Below, piece after piece: positions 1 through 4,814 of a stretch of DNA of 5,083 nucleotides. This DNA comes from a bacterium (GTDB taxonomy: Bacteria; Patescibacteriota; CPR2; UBA1875; JAJYID01). The notes under the pieces are model-generated. The model made no database searches. It saw only the letters and a list, made by a program, of their open reading frames with translations, and was not told the DNA's origin. The translations under genes and the position numbers were made by a program. The stretch spans positions 1 to 5,083 of the forward strand of contig JAJYFH010000055.1 in NCBI GenBank assembly GCA_021791015.1. Direction: 5' to 3'. Each line of letters opens with the position of its first letter. The stretch's first letter is position 1.

Positions 1-290
1 ACAGCCAGAACGGTTAAGAATATCCGGTGCAGAACAAGGCTTCCGCCGAAAATGAGGCTCATCAGCGCATTGAATTCAAAAATAAGAGGAGGTTTGTGGT
101 CCCAAGCATTAACATAGAGCAAACCGCTGTGAGCGATGGTTTTTCCGACGTAGTAAAAGATCCAGTGGTCGGAGTCGTAGGGGTAGAGCCAGACGGCAAG
201 CCTCACAACAATAAAGACTAATATTAAGGTAATCCAGAAAGCTTCCTTATTCTCTAGGAATTTATTAAAGCCAATTTGAATTCTTTTCAC
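1..290 (-). CDS. Membrane glycosyltransferase, GT39/PMT-ArnT-like, N-terminal part (runs off window edge)
   Basis: The minus strand is open from a GTG at 290 to the window edge, giving 96 residues. A stop lies in frame at 302-300 and no other start codon lies between it and the GTG, so the GTG is the only possible 5' start. Visible are a short basic N-terminus, a first transmembrane helix at about residues 17-36, then an extracytoplasmic loop with an acidic DSD at 39-41 and the motif WDHKPPL at 63-69, and the beginning of a second hydrophobic segment from about 69. An early acidic motif followed by a DHKPP motif is characteristic of GT-C glycosyltransferases of the GT39 (dolichyl-phosphate-mannose-protein mannosyltransferase/ArnT) type. 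These use polyprenyl-phosphate sugars to glycosylate lipid, glycan or protein at the outer face of the membrane. Substrate cannot be told. Most of the protein (several hundred residues in the family) lies outside the window. It is divergent from the gene at 500. There is no Shine-Dalgarno sequence. Confidence 0.85.
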   Translation of the reverse strand, partial: MKRIQIGFNKFLENKEAFWITLILVFIVVRLAVWLYPYDSDHWIFYYVGKTIAHSGLLYVNAWDHKPPLIFEFNALMSLIFGGSLVLHRIFLTVLA

Positions 291-296
291 ATACCA

Positions 297-325
297 ACTT
301 TAGCAGAAATTTCCCGCCCTGTCAT
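297..325 (-). promoter_or_regulatory. Sigma-70-like promoter of the glycosyltransferase gene, probably leaderless
   Basis: Reading the minus strand, ATGACA (325-320, five of six matches to TTGACA) is followed by a 17-nt spacer and TAAAGT (302-297), which is preceded by TGC, an extended -10 form. The GTG start at 290 begins 6 nt after the -10 hexamer, about where transcription would start, and no Shine-Dalgarno lies upstream. The mRNA would therefore have little or no leader. The spacing and -35 match are seen directly; the leaderless reading is inference. Confidence 0.5.
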
Positions 326-350
326 TTTTCACTAGCATCTAAACCGGCTT

Positions 351-385
351 CACTACGCTAATCTGTATTAGTGTAGTGATATAAT
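351..385 (+). promoter_or_regulatory. Operator-like dyad abutting an extended -10 box
   Basis: CACTACGCTAAT (351-362) and ATTAGTGTAGTG (367-378) form a 12-bp inverted repeat with one mismatch (G-U wobble in RNA) around the loop CTGT. The second arm ends in the TG of TGATATAAT (377-385), an extended -10 with a perfect TATAAT at 380-385. A dyad covering the -35 and spacer region is the usual place for a repressor operator. No good -35 hexamer is visible. Transcription would start near 392, giving a leader of about 108 nt for the gene at 500 that includes the second dyad. No start codon follows closely. The regulator is unknown. It might also simply be a stem-loop repeat. Confidence 0.4.
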
Positions 386-444
386 GTCATTTTAGATTTT
401 GATGCCACTTACTTTAAAAAAGCATGTTTATACGACCGGGGAGT

Positions 445-479
445 TTCGGATATCTGAATTCTGACTTCCGATATCCGAA
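445..479. repeat. Perfect 10-bp inverted repeat upstream of the 500 gene
   Basis: TTCGGATATC (445-454) is repeated inverted as GATATCCGAA (470-479) with a 15-nt spacer. The right arm falls in the -35/-10 spacer of the promoter at 488-493, so a protein bound to it could block that promoter. No T-run follows, and it lies between divergent genes, so a terminator is unlikely. It could be an operator or a copy of a dispersed palindromic repeat; the sequence alone cannot choose. Confidence 0.5.
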
Positions 480-493
480 CCATGTGCTATAAT
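466..493 (+). promoter_or_regulatory. Extended -10 promoter directly before the 500 gene (leaderless)
   Basis: TGCTATAAT (485-493) is a perfect extended -10. The best -35 candidate is the weak TTCCGA at 466-471 with a 16-nt spacer. The ATG at 500 begins 6 nt after TATAAT, where transcription should start. This decides the start of the gene: the upstream in-frame ATG at 482 would put the promoter inside the coding region. No Shine-Dalgarno is present before either ATG. Confidence 0.55.
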
Positions 494-499
494 GAATTC

Positions 500-1051
500 A
501 TGAAAAAGCTATTGGCCCATAAAATAATTTTAGGCACTGCCGGCGCTTTGATAGTGGGATTTGCCGGAACGGTTCTATATTTGTCAGCGGCCAACAATCA
601 CAAAAGTCAAACATCGGGCAATTCAACTACGACGACAGAAAGCGTGCCGCCCGTGACAGAAAAAGGCGCAATGCCTTCTTCTTCAACCACTAAAGCAGCT
701 TTAAATCAGACGGCTCCAAGTAGCAGTTCAACGGGTTTGGCGGCGCTAAACACTTCTGTGACGGCGCAATCATCGCCATCAGACGGCTCCATATCCATTA
801 CTTTTTATCCCGAAGGCGGAGGGTCATACACGATTCAACAGTTGGTTTCGGGGGCATGGCAGACGGTGAAAGAGAATGTTAGCTACAGTGGGGTAGGCGG
901 CCTTCAGGACGGTACATTGGCATCCGGTGAGAATTCAAAAACATTAAGGTTGCTTAAAATAGATAACGGACAATATTCGGCCGTTTCAAAAGAGTTTACA
1001 ATTACCAGGCAGGATGTGACAGCAGCCGGCGGAATAAAAACATATAATTAG
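500..1051 (+). CDS. Membrane-anchored Ser/Thr-rich extracytoplasmic protein, function unknown
   Basis: Encodes 183 residues from the ATG at 500. An in-frame ATG at 482 would add six residues, but a perfect extended -10 box lies between the two, so 500 is preferred. Layout: basic start (MKK..HK), one hydrophobic helix at about 9-30 (uncleaved anchor or signal peptide), a low-complexity Ser/Thr/Pro/Ala linker at about 31-95, then a compact region at about 97-170 with alternating beta-type stretches (SISITFYP, SYTIQQLV, GAWQTVKENV, KTLRLLKI, YSAVSKEFTITR). The pattern of an aromatic or hydrophobic strand, GAWQTV and a closing EFTITR strand resembles small Ig/fibronectin-III-like domains, but this is only a fold guess. 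No catalytic motif, cysteine or sorting signal is seen. It probably sits outside the cytoplasmic membrane on a flexible stalk. It is divergent from a glycosyltransferase gene, and the Ser/Thr-rich stalk could be a glycosylation target; that link is speculation. Not recognised as a named family. Confidence 0.75.
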   Translation: MKKLLAHKIILGTAGALIVGFAGTVLYLSAANNHKSQTSGNSTTTTESVPPVTEKGAMPSSSTTKAALNQTAPSSSSTGLAALNTSVTAQSSPSDGSISITFYPEGGGSYTIQQLVSGAWQTVKENVSYSGVGGLQDGTLASGENSKTLRLLKIDNGQYSAVSKEFTITRQDVTAAGGIKTYN

Positions 1052-1079
1052 AAAATTTTTAAATCCGAATTTCTAATTT

Positions 1080-1150
1080 CTAAACAAATTCAAAACAATA
1101 AATATCAAAACATTTTGGATTTTGAACATTTGAATTTATAATTTGTTTAG
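1080..1150. repeat. AT-rich imperfect palindrome in the spacer before gap
   Basis: CTAAACAAAT (1080-1089) matches ATTTGTTTAG (1141-1150) inverted, and AAATTCAAA (1086-1094) matches TTTGAATTT (1129-1137). Together the left arm CTAAACAAATTCAAA pairs with a right arm split by a 7-nt insertion (ATAATTT). A central TCAAAA/TTTTGA (1105-1110, 1120-1125) adds a small inner stem. Flanks carry further related words (AATTTCTAATTTCTAA at 1068-1082, GTTTAGAATTT at 1165-1175). It could be a dispersed palindromic repeat or could end transcription from the 500 gene, though it has no GC-rich stem. A TATAAA at 1190-1195 is a weak -10 candidate for gap. Confidence 0.55.
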
Positions 1151-1234
1151 AGCTTCGATATTAGAGTTTAGAATTTACAATCAGAGAAATATAAATTGGC
1201 TTGGGTTATCATAAAGTAAGGTAAGGAGATTATC

Positions 1235-2230
1235 ATGCGAGTAGCAATCAATGGTTTTGGCAGAATCGGAAGGCAAGTTTTTAAAGTATTCACGGAAAAG
1301 TATCCTGATGCGGAAATAGTTGCCATAAATGATCTTTGCGACACAAAAACAATGGCCCATCTTTTAAAATACGACTCAAGCTATGGCATATTTGATGCAG
1401 ATATAAAATCAACCGGAAGCTCAATCTCTGTTAACGGGAGGGCCATTAAAGTATATAGCGAGAAGGATCCGGCAAACCTGCCATGGAAAGATTTAGGGGT
1501 TGATGTTGTTATTGAATCAACCGGTTTTTTCACTGACGGCGAGAAGGCAAAGGTTCATCTGGAAGCCGGTGCGAAGAAGGTTTTGATCTCCGCTCCTGCC
1601 AAGAATCCAGACATTACCATTGTTTTGGGAGTAAATGAGGACAAATACGACAAGGATAAGCATCATATCATTTCCAATGCTTCCTGCACCACAAATTGTT
1701 TGGCTCCGATAACGAAGGTGCTTTTGGATAATTTTGGGATTAAATACGGGCTTATGACCACCGTACACTCATACACTAACGACCAGAGAATTCTCGACCT
1801 GCCCCATACGGACTTAAGAAGGGCCCGGGCAGCTGCTTTAAACATCATTCCCACTTCAACCGGAGCCGCCAAAGCATTGAAAGAAGTTATCCCCGAGGTT
1901 GAGGGTAAAATGGACGGAATATCACTGAGAGTTCCGACGCCGACTGTTTCAGTAACCGATTTAGTGGTTGAACTGGAGAAAAATACTACGCCCGAAGAAA
2001 TCACAGCCAAAATGAAAGAAGCCTCTCGCGGCCGTATGAAAGACATCTTAGAGGTCTCAGACGAGCCGCTTGTGTCAATGGATTTCAAGGAGAACCCGCA
2101 CTCATCCATCTATGACAGCCTGCTGACTTATGCAATAGGAAATAATTTCTTTAAGATTATCAGCTGGTATGACAACGAATGGGGATATTCAAACAGGCTA
2201 GCGGATTTAAGCAGGTTTATTGGTGAATAG
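1235..2230 (+). CDS. gap: Type I glyceraldehyde-3-phosphate dehydrogenase, NAD-dependent
   Basis: Cytoplasmic enzyme that oxidises and phosphorylates glyceraldehyde-3-phosphate to 1,3-bisphosphoglycerate with NAD+. The 331-residue length is normal. The N-terminal Rossmann domain opens with INGFGRIGR (5-13). The catalytic loop SNASCTTNCLAP (148-158 region) has the nucleophile Cys151, and its partner is His178 in TTVHSYTNDQ. The C-terminal signature WYDNEWGYSNR is at 311-321. Cofactor clues point to NAD rather than NADP: Asp33 follows the second beta strand, and LDLPH at 188-191 keeps the Leu-Pro pair that is changed in NADP-using plastid enzymes. The ATG is preceded by AAGGAG (1223-1228) with 6-nt spacing. 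It is the first gene of the glycolytic cluster; pgk, the next enzyme in the pathway, begins 102 bp downstream. Identification is secure. Confidence 0.98.
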   Translation: MRVAINGFGRIGRQVFKVFTEKYPDAEIVAINDLCDTKTMAHLLKYDSSYGIFDADIKSTGSSISVNGRAIKVYSEKDPANLPWKDLGVDVVIESTGFFTDGEKAKVHLEAGAKKVLISAPAKNPDITIVLGVNEDKYDKDKHHIISNASCTTNCLAPITKVLLDNFGIKYGLMTTVHSYTNDQRILDLPHTDLRRARAAALNIIPTSTGAAKALKEVIPEVEGKMDGISLRVPTPTVSVTDLVVELEKNTTPEEITAKMKEASRGRMKDILEVSDEPLVSMDFKENPHSSIYDSLLTYAIGNNFFKIISWYDNEWGYSNRLADLSRFIGE

Positions 2231-2249
2231 GTTTATGGGTTGGTTGGCC

Positions 2250-2320
2250 TGTCATTCCCGTGAAGGCGGGAATCTATATAAATAATAAGCTTCTGGATTC
2301 CCGCCTTCGCGGGAATGACA
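2250..2320. repeat. Inverted pair of ATTCCC-N8-GGGAAT repeats (MITE/dRS3-like)
   Basis: Two 25-bp arms, 2250-2274 and 2296-2320, are inverted copies with one mismatch, separated by a 21-bp AT-rich spacer. Each arm contains ATTCCCG-N6-CGGGAAT, itself a 7-bp hairpin, so the unit can fold either as two small hairpins or one long stem. The core fits the ATTCCC-N8-GGGAAT pattern described as dRS3 in Neisseria; similar GTCATTCCCGC-type repeats occur in many bacteria. The unit fills most of the gap-pgk spacer and ends 12 bp before the pgk ATG. No T-run follows, so it is not a typical terminator, but it may protect the 3' end of gap mRNA or attenuate transcription. Confidence 0.8.
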
Positions 2321-2332
2321 AAATAAGAAAGT

Positions 2333-3502
2333 ATGAAATCTACAAAGCAGGCAAAATTAAAGGGCAAACGGGTCATTCTTCGAGTTGACTATAATGTCCC
2401 TTTGGACAAAGGCAAGGTCATTGATGATGCGAAAATAAAAGAAACTTTGCCGACCATAAACTATCTTTTGGAAAATGGCGCTTCTATTATTATTATCTCT
2501 CACCTGGGGCGGCCAGAGGGCAAGAAAGTTTCCTCTTTATCGCTTGCGCCTGCCGCAAAATCCTTATCAAAGCTGTTGGGCAAAAAGGTGGATTTTGTGT
2601 CTGATACGGTTGGCGCAAAGGCAAAAGAGAAAGCAGCGTCCCTGAAACCAGGTCAGATCTTAATGCTCGAAAACCTGCGTTTCTCTCCGTATGAAGAACT
2701 TGGAGACGAAGAGTTTGCAAAGAAACTGGCATCTTTGGGTAATATATTTGTTCAGGAAGCTTTTTCGAATGCCCATCGCAGGCATGCATCTATGTATGCC
2801 ATAACTAGATATTTGCCCGCCTATGCCGGATTACATTTTCTGAAGGAATACGAGACGCTTTCAGATATTTTAAATGATGCTAAGAAACCGTTTGTCTTTA
2901 TAGCAGGCGGCAAAAAAACAGAAACCAAAGCGGGTGTCTTGAAAGGCATTGCAAAAAAGGCAGACATCATTCTTTTGGGCGGAGGGTTGGCGGATACTTT
3001 TCTGGTAGCCGAAGGTTATGAAATAGGCAAGTCATTTTTTGAAGAAGAATACGTGTCCGATGCGGAACAGGTCTTAAGAGACGCCTTTGATAATGGCTGT
3101 GAAGTGCTCCTGCCTCAGGATGTGATTGTTGCAAAAAACATTTCAAATGAGGCCAGGACAAAGGAAAAAGATATAGAACAAATCGAGTCGGGTGATATAA
3201 TAGGGGATATCGGGCCAAAGACGGTATCGAAGTTTGCCCAACCCATTAAGTTTGCCGGAACAATTGTGTGGAACGGGCCATGCGGCATTGCAGAATACAA
3301 GGCATTTCAGGCGGGAACAAGAGGGGTAGCAAATTTAATCCAAGAGAGCCAAGCAGTAACAATCGTTGGCGGCGGAGACACTTTGTCAGTATTGAAGAAA
3401 TTAGATATCAAGGAAAATTTTACATATATTTCAACCGCTGGCGGGGCAATGATGGAATTCTTGGCGGGCAACGAGATGCCCGGCATTGAAGCACTGAAAT
3501 GA
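2333..3502 (+). CDS. pgk: Phosphoglycerate kinase
   Basis: Transfers the acyl phosphate of 1,3-bisphosphoglycerate to ADP, the first ATP-yielding step after GAPDH. At 389 residues it has the usual bacterial length. N-terminal 3PG-binding domain: RVDYNVPL (17-24), SHLGRP (56-61), LENLRFSPYEE (112-122), and FVQEAFSNAHRRHAS (139-153). C-terminal nucleotide domain: AGGKKTETKAGVL (191-203), DIGPKT (292-297 region), WNGPCGIAEY (313-322), VGGGDT (345-350), and STAGGAMMEFLAG (367-379). Several positions depart from common forms: the usual GGAKVSDK reads GGKKTETK, DAFG reads EAFS, and STGGGA reads STAGGA. The essential Arg, Lys and Gly framework is kept, so it is probably active but divergent. The ATG has only a weak AAGAAAG upstream and follows the 2250-2320 repeat by 12 bp; translation may rely on coupling or be modest. 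Stop is TGA. Confidence 0.97.
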   Translation: MKSTKQAKLKGKRVILRVDYNVPLDKGKVIDDAKIKETLPTINYLLENGASIIIISHLGRPEGKKVSSLSLAPAAKSLSKLLGKKVDFVSDTVGAKAKEKAASLKPGQILMLENLRFSPYEELGDEEFAKKLASLGNIFVQEAFSNAHRRHASMYAITRYLPAYAGLHFLKEYETLSDILNDAKKPFVFIAGGKKTETKAGVLKGIAKKADIILLGGGLADTFLVAEGYEIGKSFFEEEYVSDAEQVLRDAFDNGCEVLLPQDVIVAKNISNEARTKEKDIEQIESGDIIGDIGPKTVSKFAQPIKFAGTIVWNGPCGIAEYKAFQAGTRGVANLIQESQAVTIVGGGDTLSVLKKLDIKENFTYISTAGGAMMEFLAGNEMPGIEALK

Positions 3503-3530
3503 GTATAGAGTATTCAGTATCGGGTATTGA
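3503..3530. repeat. Four-copy 7-bp tandem repeat, GTATNNN
   Basis: Starting right after the pgk stop codon, GTAT occurs at 3503, 3510, 3517 and 3524, exactly 7 nt apart. The three variable bases are AGA, TCA, CGG and TGA. Only the GTAT core is kept, which is unusual for replication-slippage microsatellites. No protein is read through it. Function is unknown. Confidence 0.6.
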
Positions 3531-3550
3531 AAAAATGTAAATTTAAAGAA

Positions 3551-3575
3551 AATTGAAAATTAAGAATTGAAAATT
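3551..3575. repeat. 11-bp direct repeat AATTGAAAATT, two copies
   Basis: AATTGAAAATT occurs at 3551-3561 and 3565-3575, 14 nt apart, in the AT-rich part of the pgk-tpiA spacer. The tpiA Shine-Dalgarno AAGGAGG (3584-3590) follows. Composition bias could explain part of the match; a regulatory role is not shown. Confidence 0.5.
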
Positions 3576-3594
3576 TATATCTGAAGGAGGGAAA

Positions 3595-4383
3595 ATGAAT
3601 AGAAAAAAGATAATCATGGGTAACTGGAAGATGAATTTAACCGTACCTGAAAGCACGATTTTGATTCAGAAGCTCAAAAAAGAAGTGCCGGTGAGTACAA
3701 AGGCGGAAGTTGTTGTTTGCCCGACATTTATAGACATTTATTCCGCCTCAGAGGAGCTAAAAGGTTCAAATATCAAAGTTGGGGCGCAAAATGTAGCCGA
3801 AGAAGAAAAAGGAGCGTATACGGGTGAAGTTTCAGTTTTGGCGCTCAAAGGATTTGTTGATTATATTATTGTCGGACATTCAGAGAGGCGAAACATTTTT
3901 GGTGAATCGGATAAGATTGTCGCCAAGAAAGCAGAGATTGCCATGCGGCATGATATAAGGCCGGTTATCTGCGTGGGTGAGACATTGCACGAGAGGGAAG
4001 ATAAGCTCTCAAAAGTTGTGGTTTTGTCTCAACTCGAAGCTTCATGCAAGCATTTGACGGGCGAGGAGATAGCCGAAAGTTTAATCGCATACGAACCGGT
4101 GTGGGCTATCGGGACAGGGCAGGTATGTTCTTCGGAAGAAGCAGAAAAGATGGCAGAACACATTCGCGGACTAATCAAATCGTTGTATGGTGAGAAGGTT
4201 TCCGGGTCTGTTCGAGTTTTGTATGGAGGAAGCGTGACTAGCGCAAGCAGTAAATCATTTAGAAAATCAAAAAACATTGATGGTTTGCTTGTTGGCGGCG
4301 CCAGCTTAAACCATCAGGAATTTGCGGCGATAGTTAAGAACTATTCAGATAATTCAAATCTCAAATCTCAAAATGCAAAATGA
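3595..4383 (+). CDS. tpiA: Triosephosphate isomerase with a C-terminal tail from an inserted repeat
   Basis: Interconverts dihydroxyacetone phosphate and glyceraldehyde-3-phosphate in the cytoplasm as a TIM-barrel dimer. Catalytic residues are all present: Asn10 and Lys12 in GNWKMN (9-14), His95 in VGHSERR (93-99), and Glu167 in AYEPVWAIGTG (165-175). Phosphate-binding YGGSV is at 210-214 and GLLVGGASL at 230-238. The start has a strong AAGGAGG (3584-3590) with 4-nt spacing. The 262 residues exceed the usual 245-255. The family-like part ends near Asp252, and the last ten residues (NSNLKSQNAK) together with the TGA stop are encoded by the left end of the inverted repeat at 4350. The tail is therefore probably an insertion product without function. 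The last 11 nt overlap the start of the helix-bundle gene (ATG at 4373). Aldolase, which makes or uses both trioses, follows downstream. Confidence 0.97.
   Translation: MNRKKIIMGNWKMNLTVPESTILIQKLKKEVPVSTKAEVVVCPTFIDIYSASEELKGSNIKVGAQNVAEEEKGAYTGEVSVLALKGFVDYIIVGHSERRNIFGESDKIVAKKAEIAMRHDIRPVICVGETLHEREDKLSKVVVLSQLEASCKHLTGEEIAESLIAYEPVWAIGTGQVCSSEEAEKMAEHIRGLIKSLYGEKVSGSVRVLYGGSVTSASSKSFRKSKNIDGLLVGGASLNHQEFAAIVKNYSDNSNLKSQNAK
4350..4375. repeat. Left terminal inverted repeat of the helix-bundle element
   Basis: TAATTCAAA (4350-4358) and TCTCAAAATG (4366-4375) match the right end inverted (19 of 19 bases in the two blocks). The arm doubles as coding sequence: it encodes tpiA residues 253 onward in one frame and contains the ATG of the helix-bundle gene (4373-4375) in another. 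It also contains an internal tandem CAAATCT/CAAATCT (4355-4361, 4362-4368). Confidence 0.65.
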
Positions 4384-4750
4384 CAAAGAAAAATTTAAAA
4401 ATGATTTTTATAAGCGTCTCATAAGGTTTTCTCTTGAGATAATCAAGCTTTGCAAGCTTATGAGAGAAGACAGAAACTTGTGGCCGATTGCTGATCAACT
4501 GATAAGGTCTTCTACATCAGTTGGGGCCAATGTAATAGAAGCAAAATCCTCTTCTTCTAAAAGAGAATATATAAAGTTTTTTGAGATAGCTCTCAAGAGC
4601 GCCAATGAAACAAAATACTGGTTAATGCTGGTCAGAGAATCCAGCACAGCATTTGCATCTGAAGCTGAGCGATTATTAAAAGAAGCTAATGAAATAGCAA
4701 AAATACTTGGTTCTGGTGTTTTGACCATGAAAGGAAAGAAAAAATTTTGA
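4373..4750 (+). CDS. Four-helix-bundle protein, S23 / 23S rRNA intervening-sequence protein family
   Basis: Encodes 125 residues, typical for this family (about 110-130), also annotated as four helix bundle protein and related to Avd, the accessory protein of diversity-generating retroelements. Recognisable are an amphipathic first helix (about 5-31), the signature DQLIRSSTSVGANVIEAKSSSSKREYI split over 41-67 with the conserved S-x-GAN-x-x-E core (49-56), the helix FEIALKSANETKYWLMLVRES (70-90), a last helix (about 95-113) and a basic tail (KGKKKF). Homologues form pentameric bundles and are often encoded by insertions within 23S rRNA genes; their molecular role is not established, though a basic nucleic-acid-binding surface is proposed. 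There is no Shine-Dalgarno at the ATG, which overlaps the tpiA end by 11 nt (stop at 4381-4383), so translation is probably coupled to tpiA. Inverted repeats flank the gene. It has no evident link to glycolysis. Confidence 0.9.
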   Translation: MQNDKEKFKNDFYKRLIRFSLEIIKLCKLMREDRNLWPIADQLIRSSTSVGANVIEAKSSSSKREYIKFFEIALKSANETKYWLMLVRESSTAFASEAERLLKEANEIAKILGSGVLTMKGKKKF

Positions 4751-4761
4751 ATTTAAAATTA

Positions 4762-4794
4762 CATTTTGAGATCTGCATTTTGAAGTTTGAATTA
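4762..4794. repeat. Right terminal inverted repeat of the helix-bundle element
   Basis: CATTTTGAGA (4762-4771) and TTTGAATTA (4786-4794) are the inverted counterparts of 4366-4375 and 4350-4358. The two blocks are 14 nt apart here and 7 nt apart on the left. The arm begins 11 nt after the helix-bundle stop codon and ends 9 nt before the fba Shine-Dalgarno AAGGAGG (4804-4810). Confidence 0.65.
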
Positions 4795-4814
4795 GCGGAC
4801 ATAAAGGAGGAATA

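Larger units (their letters stand above)
4350..4794. mobile_element. Putative small mobile element: S23/IVP gene between terminal inverted repeats
   Basis: A 445-bp unit lies between tpiA and fba. The left end reads TAATTCAAA (4350-4358) then TCTCAAAATG (4366-4375); the right end reads CATTTTGAGA (4762-4771) then TTTGAATTA (4786-4794), which are the exact inverted matches, with 7 extra bases in the right arm. Between them sits one gene for a 23S-rRNA-intervening-sequence-type four-helix protein. No transposase and no obvious target duplication are seen. If the unit is removed, tpiA would continue as GAG CGG ACA TAA and stop, 10 nt before the fba ATG, giving a compact junction. This supports insertion but is not proof, because short frames ending in a stop are common by chance. 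It might be mobilised in trans by an unknown enzyme or be an old relic. Confidence 0.5.

Noticed and set aside
27..221. Plus-strand 64-residue open frame
   Set aside because: It lies opposite the glycosyltransferase gene, whose minus-strand frame has a clear transmembrane helix and WDHKPPL motif; the plus frame shows no recognisable features or ribosome binding site.
310..325. Remnant of the ATTCCC/GTCATT repeat seen at 2250
   Set aside because: TTCCCGCC and GTCATT words are present but in the wrong order and without a paired arm; part of it is better read as the -35 of the minus-strand promoter.
482..499. ATG at 482 as start of the membrane-anchored protein
   Set aside because: The six extra codons overlap a perfect extended -10 box, and the ATG at 500 gives a typical basic anchor start (MKK).
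1663..2109. Long minus-strand open frame across gap (148 residues)
   Set aside because: It is antisense to the conserved centre of GAPDH and results from codon bias; no start signal or family likeness.
2250..2320. Rho-independent terminator after gap
   Set aside because: The stem is strong but no T-run follows on either side, and each arm is itself a dispersed-type repeat; it fits a repeat element better.
3503..3594. CRISPR-like or small ORF content in the pgk-tpiA spacer
   Set aside because: Repeats are only 4 and 11 bp with no spacer structure, and no frame of useful length carries a start with a ribosome binding site.
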